The position numbers and the translations under genes are program-made. The notes beneath the pieces are model-generated. The model was given only the letters and a program-made list of their open reading frames with translations, had not been told where the DNA came from and did no database searches. From assembly GCF_041929235.1 (NCBI RefSeq), contig NZ_JBHFNP010000022.1, positions 92,475 through 156,474 of the forward strand: DNA of 64,000 bases, in the 5' to 3' direction. Shown in pieces: positions 9,591-17,893 of the stretch (its first letter is position 1; every line of letters starts with the position of its first letter). Source of the DNA: Microseira sp041929235. Lineage in GTDB: Bacteria; Cyanobacteriota; Cyanobacteriia; Cyanobacteriales; Aerosakkonemataceae.

Positions 9591-11183
9591 ATGAAGACCG
9601 TTACAAAAATAGCCCTAATTGCCTTATTATGGCTAACCGTCATCAACTCAGGTAGTCTGGGAAGTTTAGATACCGACCTGAGATTGCAGATGGCTAACGC
9701 CTGGTGGACGGGAACTGAAGAAGTAAGAATTCCCCCTGGATATAAACTCAAGGTGCGGGGAGATATCGTCGCCGGAATTATGGGAGTTGGGGGTAAGCGT
9801 TACATCGCTTACGAACAAGGACAGTCGGTGCTGATGCTTCCTGGAGATTGGTTGGGAACTCAACTGCATCGCTGGTTTCCCGCAATTCCCGAAAAAGATA
9901 TGCGGGATTTAGTCGTTAATTTCTTAATTTTTATCCCGTTAAATATCGCTGCTGTAGTTGCTTGTTTTTGGTTGCTGACGCTGTTTAATTTTAGCGAGAG
10001 AGTCTCTGGTTTAGCCAGCCTTCTATTATTACTCGGTACGACGTTTTTGCACTACGCCCAAGTGCATCAACATAACAATCAAGTGCTGCTGTTTGTCACG
10101 ATTGGTTACGCTGGTGCTTTAGCTTGCACGCTGCGGGGAAATCTGCGGATGGCTGCTATTAGCGGGTTGGCTTTGGGTGGGACGGTTTTGCTCAGAATTA
10201 CCAGCACGATTCATGGCTTTACCATACTAACTTTTCTCGTCGGTTGTATGGCTTATAAAACCCGCGACAAGGATAAAACTATCAAGGCGGCGGGACTTTG
10301 GATCGCTGGTTTTATTCCCGTTGCTTTGGTAGGAAGAATTTTTGATTTCATCCGCTACGGCAGCTTTTTTGCCACGGGTAAAAGTGTAGAAAAACAGCAA
10401 TTAGCCACCGATCCAATGTGGACGGGATTGCCCGATTTACCCGCAAATTATCCCTTGGTAAATGAACCGCATGTCGGGATTTTAGGGGCGCTGATTACAC
10501 CGGCAAAAAGTATTTTTATTTACGATCCGTTACTGATACCTTGCATAATCTTGGGAATTATTTTCTGGAAACGACTTTCCCCTTATATTCAGTGGTATCT
10601 GATTACCGGGTTTTTTAACCTGGGTTTACATTTAGCTGCTTATAGTCGATTCATTTTCTGGCACGGTGATTCAGCTTGGGGTGCAAGGTATCAAGTTACC
10701 ACGGTTCAGATGATACTGATTCCGCTGCTGGGATTGTTCGTGCATCAAATTTTATCGGAACGGGGGTTAAGGGCTTGGCTGATGCGTGGTATTGTAACGA
10801 TAGCCATCATGGTGCAAATTGCCTCTGTGACCATGCCAATGAATCTGGAGATCTTTCAAACCCAGGTGGGAATGCCAGGGAGTCGCTTGGACTTCCGGTT
10901 AGCTCAACGTTTGACTAATATGGTTTGCTTGGTCAACAGTTCTTTTTCTAGGGGGTGCGTTGAAAGAAATCCTGATAAAAAGCGTTTTGTACAAGAGTGG
11001 AATCACATCTATTTTCTGCCGTTTAATTTCAGCCATAAAGCGGCGGAGAATCCAAATTTAGTTAATTTTACCAGGATTTTGTATGGGTTATGGGGATTAG
11101 TTTTAGTCGGCGCGATCGCTGCCACTCTCTGGTTCGTTTTTTGGTCATCTGGTCAAGCACCAGAGTTGATGAAATTGAGTTAA
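9591..11183 (+). CDS. Polytopic membrane protein, GT-C glycosyltransferase-like
   Basis: A 530-residue protein with an N-terminal hydrophobic segment, a soluble loop (about residues 35-100) and then around nine membrane helices. I do not recognise a firmly named family. The layout resembles GT-C-fold glycosyltransferases, but the usual acidic loop motif is not obvious. Near the C-terminus two Cys (CLVNSSFSRGC, about residues 445-455) lie in a predicted outside loop and might form a disulfide. The start is supported by GAGG 5-8 bp upstream of the ATG. It is cotranscribed, by position, with the GT2 and EamA-like genes. Confidence 0.6.
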   Translation: MKTVTKIALIALLWLTVINSGSLGSLDTDLRLQMANAWWTGTEEVRIPPGYKLKVRGDIVAGIMGVGGKRYIAYEQGQSVLMLPGDWLGTQLHRWFPAIPEKDMRDLVVNFLIFIPLNIAAVVACFWLLTLFNFSERVSGLASLLLLLGTTFLHYAQVHQHNNQVLLFVTIGYAGALACTLRGNLRMAAISGLALGGTVLLRITSTIHGFTILTFLVGCMAYKTRDKDKTIKAAGLWIAGFIPVALVGRIFDFIRYGSFFATGKSVEKQQLATDPMWTGLPDLPANYPLVNEPHVGILGALITPAKSIFIYDPLLIPCIILGIIFWKRLSPYIQWYLITGFFNLGLHLAAYSRFIFWHGDSAWGARYQVTTVQMILIPLLGLFVHQILSERGLRAWLMRGIVTIAIMVQIASVTMPMNLEIFQTQVGMPGSRLDFRLAQRLTNMVCLVNSSFSRGCVERNPDKKRFVQEWNHIYFLPFNFSHKAAENPNLVNFTRILYGLWGLVLVGAIAATLWFVFWSSGQAPELMKLS

Positions 11184-11205
11184 TTAATGTAAGTAAGGGG
11201 TTGAG

Positions 11206-11538
11206 ATGAATAACGTATTAATTCTGATAGCTCTAGTTCCATTCTCGGTTGTCCTGAATACAATGGGTCAGATTTTACTAAAATCAGGCTCGGGTCAAGG
11301 AATGGTAAATCTCAACGTGTTCTTGGGACTTGTTGCTTATGCTGTCAGTACTGTTTCCTATATTTTAATCTTAAAAAGACTGAACGTATCGGTGGCTTAT
11401 CCTTTGGTTTTTGGTTTGACGATTGTTGCCACAACTTTGGCGGGATCCAATATTTTAAAGGAGTCAGTGACGGTGCAACAGTGGATGGGTGTCGGGTTGG
11501 TAATTAGCGGAATTTGTGCAATTAGTTTTGGTAAATAA
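11206..11538 (+). CDS. Small EamA/SMR-like membrane protein (ArnE/ArnF-like)
   Basis: 110 residues and four predicted helices, the size of small multidrug resistance and ArnE/F proteins. The motif MGQILLKSGSG in the first helix-loop and ISGICAISFGK at the end fit the EamA/SMR fold. AAGGGG precedes the ATG at a good distance. It closes the glycosyltransferase operon 22 bp after the previous gene. ArnE/F-type proteins flip lipid-linked sugars, which would complement the neighbours. That function is inference. Confidence 0.7.
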   Translation: MNNVLILIALVPFSVVLNTMGQILLKSGSGQGMVNLNVFLGLVAYAVSTVSYILILKRLNVSVAYPLVFGLTIVATTLAGSNILKESVTVQQWMGVGLVISGICAISFGK

Positions 11539-11708
11539 GATAGGGGAATTGGTAATTGGAAATTGGTAATGGCTAATTGCTAATTGCTTAATAAACAGTG
11601 TGGAAAATTCAGGCATGATTCCTGAAAAAACTTATGGTAGTTTGAATAAATTGAATAAGATACCAGGGTGAATAGGTTAAGAAACTGATTAATTTGAAAG
11701 GAAGAATA

Positions 11709-12710
11709 ATGTTGCAACAACCGATGACAGGAATTGCTATTACGGGTAGTGGTTCGGCTACACCAAGGCTGGCTGTAGATAATTATATGCTCTCGCAGGT
11801 GGTCGAAACATCAGATGAATGGATTGCTTCGCGCACGGGGATTAAGCAGCGACGATTGGCAGATCCTCAAACCAGTTTAAGCGCGATCGCAACTATTGCA
11901 GCACAGAATGCGATCGCTATGGCAGGCATTACGCCAATGGATATCGATTTAATTATTCTGGCAACATCCAGCGCCGACGATTTATTTGGTAGCGCTTGTC
12001 AAGTTCAGGCAGAATTAGGAGCTTCTCGAGCTGTTGCTTTCGACCTCACTGCCGCCTGTTCGGGATTTGTTTTTGGTTTGGTGACCGCAGCACAATATAT
12101 CAGAACCGGCGTTTATCAAAATATATTGTTAATTGGCGCCGATATGCTTTCTCGCTGGGTAGATTGGTCAGACCGTAGCACTTGTGTATTATTCGGCGAT
12201 GGAGCGGGTGCTGTAGTACTTCAAGCAAGCGAAAAAGATCGCCTGCTTGGTTTTGAACTCCGCAGCGATGGAACGCAAAATAAATCCCTCAATCTCGCTT
12301 ATCAAGGACAAGCGAAAGAATTATTTGAAGGCACAACAATTAGTCAGGGAAATTATCACCCGGTTACCATGAACGGTCAAGAAGTGTATCGCTTTGCCGT
12401 GCAGAAAGTTCCCGAAGTAATTGAAAAAGCTTTACATCGGGCAAATTTAAGCGTCGAGGGGGTAGACTGGTTACTGTTGCATCAAGCAAATCAACGGATA
12501 TTGGATGCAATCGCCAACCGTCTCAAAATACCTACCGAAAAAGTTATCAGCAATCTTGCTAACTACGGCAATACTTCCGCCGCTTCTATTCCCCTCGCTT
12601 TGGATGAACAAGTAAGACAGGGAAAAATTAAACCAAACGACACAATTGTAACTTCAGGTTTTGGTGCCGGACTGACTTGGGGTGCAGCAATTTTCCAATG
12701 GGGAAGGTGA
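11709..12710 (+). CDS. fabH: Beta-ketoacyl-ACP synthase III (KAS III)
   Basis: 333 residues from the ATG at 11709, which is preceded by AAGGA. A longer frame starting with TTG at 11694 is less likely. The catalytic triad is visible: Cys117 in LTAACSGF, His258 in LLLHQANQR and Asn288 in NYGNTSAAS. The enzyme condenses acetyl-CoA with malonyl-ACP to begin type II fatty acid synthesis. The length is normal. The neighbouring sugar genes are separated by 170 bp of repeat-rich DNA, so it is probably its own transcription unit. A specialised KAS III-like role cannot be excluded. Confidence 0.88.
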   Translation: MLQQPMTGIAITGSGSATPRLAVDNYMLSQVVETSDEWIASRTGIKQRRLADPQTSLSAIATIAAQNAIAMAGITPMDIDLIILATSSADDLFGSACQVQAELGASRAVAFDLTAACSGFVFGLVTAAQYIRTGVYQNILLIGADMLSRWVDWSDRSTCVLFGDGAGAVVLQASEKDRLLGFELRSDGTQNKSLNLAYQGQAKELFEGTTISQGNYHPVTMNGQEVYRFAVQKVPEVIEKALHRANLSVEGVDWLLLHQANQRILDAIANRLKIPTEKVISNLANYGNTSAASIPLALDEQVRQGKIKPNDTIVTSGFGAGLTWGAAIFQWGR

Positions 12711-12741
12711 CTTGAGCAGGTGAGCAATGCTAGTTATAAAC

Positions 12742-12911
12742 TCGCTAATTGCTAATTGCTAATTGCTAATACAGCATTTCTCCTAACACTAGCCATTAGC
12801 CATTAGCCATTAGCTCCAGGTTTGAAATAACTAGCAACTTGAGTTAATAGGTAATTGGTAATTGGATTCATTCGTGCTGGAACCGTGACAATTACCAATT
12901 ACCAATTACCC
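12742..12911. repeat. Opposed heptamer repeats forming a perfect 16-bp hairpin between convergent genes
   Basis: The gap between fabH and the convergent ABC gene is almost entirely STRR. GGTAATTGGTAATTGG at 12850-12865 is the exact reverse complement of 12895-12910, with a 29-nt loop. A weaker pairing exists between GCTAATTGCTAAT (about 12747-12770) and ATTAGCCATTAGC (about 12790-12812). The structure could act as a bidirectional transcription terminator, though no T-run marks it as a classical one. Confidence 0.7.
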
Positions 12912-12923
12912 ATTACCTATTAC

Positions 12924-14825
12924 CTAATTCCCCAACATTTGCAACTTGTACAAACTAGCATAAAGTCCGCCTTGTTGTAGCAATTCCTGATGACTACCCG
13001 ACTCGATTAATTGCCCCCGCTTTAATACTAAAATCCGATCTACATTGCGAATAGTAGAAAGGCGGTGGGCAATAATAATTGCCGTGCGTCCTACTAAAAG
13101 TCGGTCTAAAGCATCTTGAATTAATGCTTCCGTTCGCACATCTAAACTCGCGGTTGCTTCATCTAGCACTAAAATTCTCGGAGCGCGGATCGCAGCACGA
13201 GCAAAGGCTAAAAGTTGTTTTTGACCGCCAGATAAATTCGTTCCCCTTTCTCTAAGTTGGGTGTCGTAACCTTGGGGTAATTGTTCGATAAATTGGGCGA
13301 CATTTGTGTTTTCTGCAGCAGCAACAACTTGCTCAAAAGCATAAGTTTCCCCCAAGGTTATGTTACTTTTCACATCTCCAGCAAACAGAAATCCGTCTTG
13401 CAGAATAACGCCCATATAGCGGCGTAATTCCGTCTGCGGTACGTCTCGGATATCGACGCCATCCAAAAGAATCCGACCTTTTGTAGGTTCGTAGAGGCGG
13501 CATAATAGCCGGATTATAGAACTTTTACCAGCACCCGTGGGGCCAACTAATGCGACTTTTTCACCCGGATGAATCGTAAAGTCTAAGTCTTGAATAACGT
13601 ATTCGTCTTGTTTGTAAGCAAACCAAACATGTTCAAATTTGATTTCGCCTGGTAATGGGTAATGGGTAATTGGTAATTGGTAATTCTCATCTGTGCCTCT
13701 GCTCTCCCGCTGTCGCGATCCTCTGCTATCCATCTCGAATGGTAATGATTTAGGATTTTCGGGGTCGCGAATTTCGATCGGTTCGTTGAGGATGTCAGCT
13801 ATGCGTTCTACGGCGGTGAATCCTGCTTGAATTGAGGTGAATTTTTCGGCAAATTGTCTTAAGGGGTCGAAGAGACGTTGGGCATATAAAATAAAGGCAG
13901 ATAGAGTACCGAAACTGAGTTTATCTTGCAGAATCTGAAGTCCACCTAACCATAAAACGCCTGCGATCGCTACCAACGAAATCCACTCCAGCGTGGCAGA
14001 TACCGCTGAGTCGTGAAAGATGGTTGCATCTACTTCTTTGATATAGCGTTTGTTGATAGTTCGGAACAGTTCGGCATTGAACTTTTCCCGCCGGAATAGC
14101 TGAACGACATTAATCCCCAAAATATTTTCTTGCAGCGTCGCGTTAAGCGCAGAAAGTTCTTCCCTGGCAAAATAATTCGCTTGGCGGTACTGCTGTTGAA
14201 AATAAATAATTACACCCGTTACGGGAATCAGCATTAGTACTAGCATTGTCGCCAGTTGCCATTGCAGGGAAAACATAGCGATCGCAATCACCAAAATCGA
14301 AAACAAATCGCTCACAATACCGATAGCACCCGTGGTAAACACATCTCCCAACGCTTCCACATCGCTAGTGAGGCGGGTAATCAATTTTCCTACTGGAGTC
14401 CGGTCAAAAAATCTGACCGCCAAAGAGGTAACGTGGTCGAACAAATCCTCGCGAATGGCGTTGGTAATTTGTTGTCCCACCTTCTGCACGGTATAACTTT
14501 GGGTAGATACAAGCACCAACCGCCCTAATACCGTTAACAGCAGTAAACCGGCTAAAATATTTAACCCGGTTGATAAATCTCTACCTTGGAGAATCGACCA
14601 AGTTTGCTCTTTGCGAATTAAAGAAATTGCCTGTCCGATGATTAGGGGTTGAATTGCCCCAGATACCGCCACCGGCACCAATAATATCATCGAAAGCAAA
14701 AGCAGGCGTCCGCTACGACGCGCATAAGGGATTAACCGCAGGAATAAACGCCAGTCGCTTTCCCGCCGTTGGCGCTGCGATCGCTTATAATCGAGTTCTT
14801 CTGTCTCCCGCGATGACCCCGTCAT
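12924..14825 (-). CDS. ABC transporter, fused permease and ATP-binding protein (MsbA/MdlB-like exporter half)
   Basis: A 633-residue half-transporter: six-helix permease at about residues 40-330, then the nucleotide-binding domain with Walker A GPTGAGKS (428-435), signature NLSGGQ (530-535), Walker B ILVLDEATASLD (551-562) and the switch His in IIAHRLSTI. It should work as a homodimer or heterodimer exporting lipids or peptides. No accessory gene adjoins it, so the substrate is open. Residues 364-392 between the two domains include a segment encoded by the intergenic GGTAATTGGTAATT repeat (13651-13686), an in-frame insertion in the linker. Membrane and ATPase motifs are otherwise intact. Confidence 0.88.
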   Translation of the reverse strand: MTGSSRETEELDYKRSQRQRRESDWRLFLRLIPYARRSGRLLLLSMILLVPVAVSGAIQPLIIGQAISLIRKEQTWSILQGRDLSTGLNILAGLLLLTVLGRLVLVSTQSYTVQKVGQQITNAIREDLFDHVTSLAVRFFDRTPVGKLITRLTSDVEALGDVFTTGAIGIVSDLFSILVIAIAMFSLQWQLATMLVLMLIPVTGVIIYFQQQYRQANYFAREELSALNATLQENILGINVVQLFRREKFNAELFRTINKRYIKEVDATIFHDSAVSATLEWISLVAIAGVLWLGGLQILQDKLSFGTLSAFILYAQRLFDPLRQFAEKFTSIQAGFTAVERIADILNEPIEIRDPENPKSLPFEMDSRGSRQRESRGTDENYQLPITHYPLPGEIKFEHVWFAYKQDEYVIQDLDFTIHPGEKVALVGPTGAGKSSIIRLLCRLYEPTKGRILLDGVDIRDVPQTELRRYMGVILQDGFLFAGDVKSNITLGETYAFEQVVAAAENTNVAQFIEQLPQGYDTQLRERGTNLSGGQKQLLAFARAAIRAPRILVLDEATASLDVRTEALIQDALDRLLVGRTAIIIAHRLSTIRNVDRILVLKRGQLIESGSHQELLQQGGLYASLYKLQMLGN

Positions 14826-15091
14826 GTGTATCCCACCCTACAGCACGCTTTCCAACTGTAGCGCAGGAGCGCCCCCAGGGGTGCTACCTCCAGACATAAG
14901 TAGGGACGTGGTATTAAGTTATCGATTCCTGGGATAGCATCGCCCTGTTGCTATTTAAACTTTGCTGGAAATTCCTTTAAGCTGGCAGGAACCTTACATC
15001 TATCATTGCAATTTTAAAAGCAAAACTTGCCCGATTTCTACAGCCCTAACTGCTCGTTTATCTATATACTTACGATCAAAAGCTTTCTTTG

Positions 15092-15140
15092 AGTCCACTT
15101 GAGTGGACTTGAGCTATTAGCCAGGGAATTTATTCCCTGG
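15092..15140. repeat. Pair of short perfect hairpins in the 458-bp gap before the CHAT gene
   Basis: AGTCCACT/AGTGGACT (15092-15099 and 15102-15109, 2-nt loop) is followed at 15121-15140 by CCAGGGAAT/ATTCCCTGG (2-nt loop). The combination resembles a dispersed repeat found in many cyanobacteria. The rest of 14826-15283, a divergent intergenic region, shows no gene I can support. Confidence 0.7.
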
Positions 15141-15283
15141 CGGGGTAAAACGGCAGGTGCAAGATCTGAGTATTGCAATGCTTCCCCATGCGCGCTATTG
15201 ATCCCATGTATCCGGACTCCACCCCAATCTGCGTGAATCACTGAGTTAAGATAACAACAACCCGCATAACCACCAAAGCAGAC

Positions 15284-16543
15284 ATGGCGAGAAATTGGTT
15301 GCGCGTCAATCATGTAGCAAATACGATCCAAATTTCCTGGCAACGCGGACAATCAACCCCTCGATCTGCTCCAGAAGTAGCATTTCAACACCCTTTTGAC
15401 GAGCAAGCACTGACAGATTTGCGGTGGTATTTAGAACAATACCTGCGCTTTCCCTACGGACTTGAACCCCAAAAAGCAGAACAGATAGAACAGAAATTGC
15501 AAGCTTGGGGACAGCAACTATTTGACATCATCTTCCGCAGCAGCGAGGAAGCGCGGACATTTTTTCAGGAGGCGACGCGAGAAGGGCTAGATCGATGCGA
15601 ACTCAGTATTATTTCGGATGAACCGGAGATACTTAATTTACCTGGGGAATTGCTGTAATCGCCGGATTACCAATTTCTCGCGCCGTTGCTGGCTGGAACT
15701 TACCGCAGTCTCAGCAGTTATGCCGTGCGGGCAGAAATGGGGGCAATGTCGGATGAGAAGTTAAATATTTTACTCGTTATCGCGCGACCTTATGGTGAGC
15801 AGGATATTAATTTTCAAACGATTGCCCGTCCGGTGCTAGAAGCGCTGCAACCGATTCGGCAGCAGGTGAATCTCAAGGTATTGCGTCCCCCTAGTTTAAA
15901 GCAGTTTGAGGCAGAACTTCAGGCGCATAAAGGGTTTTATCAAATCGTCCATTTTGACGGACATGGGGATTTTGAAGCGAATAGCAAAACCGTTCAAACT
16001 CAATATGGAAAATTGGGACAAGGGATTTTAGTCTTTGAAGATGCAGAAGGCAACCCGGAAATTGTCACCGCTAGGGAGATTGCCCAATATTTAACCGATT
16101 GTCGCGTCCCGATTTTTCTGCTGAATGCTTGCAAATCGGGACAAGCGGGAGAAGAACCCTTTTCATCGGTGGCGGGACAGTTGGTGAAATTGGGTGCCAA
16201 AGGCGTGGTAGCAATGGCTTATTCTGTCTACGCGGAAGGGGCGAAACACTTCATGGCACGCCTGTATGGGGAATTGGTGCGGGGGGAAAGCATCGCCAGT
16301 GCTGTAGCGGCGGGGCGGAAATCCATGTCCATCCAGAAGCTGCGCCCCAGTCCCAAGGGCGATTTACCGTTGCAAGATTGGCTGGTGCCGGTATTGTATC
16401 AGCAAGAACCTTGCACGCCGTTTACTCCTAACACTGCACCGCCCAGCTTTTTAGACTTAATCAACGCCGCAGAAAACGCCCAATCCAAAATCGGCGTTCC
16501 CAGGCAGGAGCCAGGGAACGAGTTAAAATCCATCTTGGTTGAT
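15284..16543 (+). pseudogene. CHAT-domain protease, N-terminal part of a broken CHAT / NB-ARC / TPR gene
   Basis: The 5' part encodes MARNWLRVNHVANTIQ and a helical region, then stops at TAA 15656-15658. The same frame continues directly with SPDYQFLAPLLAGTYRSL, where the family normally reads through, so the TAA is best explained as a CAA to TAA nonsense change. Downstream is a complete CHAT core: catalytic His in HFDGHGDF (codon 15962-15964) and Cys in LLNACKSG (codon 16130-16132). The frame then runs into the TnpB element at about 16544. CHAT proteases are caspase-like, and in cyanobacteria they are often joined to STAND NTPase and TPR regions, here found beyond the insertion at 17894-20011. 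Confidence 0.85.
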
Positions 16544-16632
16544 TTACCGAAAATTTTGGGTTTAAAGCCCCGCACTTCAGGGCGGCTTTTAGAATCTATG
16601 CTATAATCTTATCAGAGGATAAAACGATAAGA

Positions 16633-17853
16633 ATGATTGTCTACGAAAGCAAATTAGAAGGAGAACAAAACCAGTATGAAAAGCTCGACGGGGCTATTCG
16701 TACTGGTCGTTTTGTTCGTAATTCTATTATTCGTGCTTGGATGGATAATCTAATCAAAAGTCGTAATGATGCTTATGCCTACTGTAAAACTCTAGGGGAT
16801 AATCCTAAATTCCCTTGGGCTAAACAATTAAACTCTCAAGCCAGACAAGCTCATGCTGAGAGGGCTTGGGCTTCAATTGAGCGTTTTTATCATAATTGTA
16901 GAGCAAAAACACAAGGGAAAAAAGGATACCCGAAGTTTAAAAAATATCAAGTTAGAGACTCGGTTGAATACAAAGTAAGCGGTTGGAAATTATCAGAAGA
17001 CCTCCGCTACTTAACATTCACCGATGGATTCAAAGCTGGAACTTTTAAACTTTGGGGAAGTAGAAACCTTCACTATTATCAACTAGAACAAATTAAGAGA
17101 GTTAGAGTTGTTAGAAGACATGATGGTTATTATGCACAATTTATAATCGACCATAAACGGGAGGAAAGTAAAGAATTAACGGGTAGGCAAATTGGCTTAG
17201 ACGTTGGGTTAAATCATTTCTATACTGATAGTTTTGGTCAGAAAGTTGATAATCCTAGATTTCTGAGAAAAGACGAACATAGAATCAAAAAACTACAGCG
17301 TCGTCTCTCTAAGACAGAAAAAGGTAGTAAAAATAGAGCCAAAGCGAGAACTAAATTAGGTAGAGCGCATCTCAAGGTATCACGCAGACGTAACGACTGG
17401 GTTTGTAAATTAGCTCAGCACGTCATACGGTTTAACGACTTAGTAGCAGTTGAGAACCTAAAAGTGCGTAATATGATTAAAAACCACTGTCTAGCTAAAT
17501 CAATATCTGATGCTGCATGGTATCGTTTTCGAGAGTGGTTAGAGTATTTTGGCGTTGTGTATGGAGTTCCAGTAATAACTGTTAATCCAAAATATACAAG
17601 TCAGAATTGCTCTAATTGCGGACAGATAGTGGTTAAAACACTAAGTACCCGTACCCATAAATGTCCTGATTGTGGTTATGTGGCGGACAGGGACGAAAAT
17701 GCAGCATTGAATATTTTAAAAGCAGCCTTGAAAGAATGGGCAAATACCGTGGGGCGCACGGAATTTGAAGTCTCTGGAGAGATTCCCCTCTGTTTGAATC
17801 TGGAAACAGAAACAAATAAGGGAACTCGAAGAAAGAGAAAACCTAAGAAGTGA
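16633..17853 (+). CDS. tnpB: TnpB RNA-guided nuclease (IS200/IS605 OrfB)
   Basis: 406 residues, a normal TnpB length. The RuvC residues are Asp190 (IGLDVGLNHF), Glu274 (VAVENLKV) and the DRDENAA motif at 352-358. The zinc ribbon is complete with Cys326/329 and Cys344/347. An arginine/lysine-rich helix near residues 220-260 fits nucleic acid binding. TnpB proteins of this family use an RNA from the element's right end to cut DNA next to the target motif. All catalytic residues are present, so it may be active. The C-terminal tail is strongly basic (KGTRRKRKPKK). Confidence 0.93.
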   Translation: MIVYESKLEGEQNQYEKLDGAIRTGRFVRNSIIRAWMDNLIKSRNDAYAYCKTLGDNPKFPWAKQLNSQARQAHAERAWASIERFYHNCRAKTQGKKGYPKFKKYQVRDSVEYKVSGWKLSEDLRYLTFTDGFKAGTFKLWGSRNLHYYQLEQIKRVRVVRRHDGYYAQFIIDHKREESKELTGRQIGLDVGLNHFYTDSFGQKVDNPRFLRKDEHRIKKLQRRLSKTEKGSKNRAKARTKLGRAHLKVSRRRNDWVCKLAQHVIRFNDLVAVENLKVRNMIKNHCLAKSISDAAWYRFREWLEYFGVVYGVPVITVNPKYTSQNCSNCGQIVVKTLSTRTHKCPDCGYVADRDENAALNILKAALKEWANTVGRTEFEVSGEIPLCLNLETETNKGTRRKRKPKK

Positions 17854-17893
17854 TTCTTAGAATCTCCGCGCGTTCACGCCGGAGAGTACGTCA
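17750..17893 (+). ncRNA. Predicted omega RNA (reRNA) of the TnpB element
   Basis: Placed by analogy. In IS200/IS605 elements the TnpB guide RNA comes from the 3' end of tnpB and the right end, with the guide taken from flanking DNA. Here the right end holds a hairpin at 17863-17885, and the guide would start at about 17894 in the CHAT-STAND gene itself. The 5' boundary is a guess and expression is not shown. Confidence 0.45.

Larger units (their letters stand above)
16544..17893 (+). mobile_element. tnpB-only IS200/IS605-family element inserted in the CHAT-STAND gene
   Basis: The left boundary is taken just after TTGAT (16539-16543), a target type used by IS605-like elements. A left-end hairpin lies at 16564-16589 (AAAGCC/GGCTTT). 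The right-end hairpin is at 17863-17885 (TCTCCG/CGGAGA), followed by GTACGTCAA. TTAGAATCT occurs near both ends. There is no tnpA, no inverted terminal repeat and no target duplication, as expected for this family. Exact ends are uncertain by a base or two. A right end at 17893 (1350 bp) would restore the host reading frame on excision, while 17894 would not. Confidence 0.8.
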
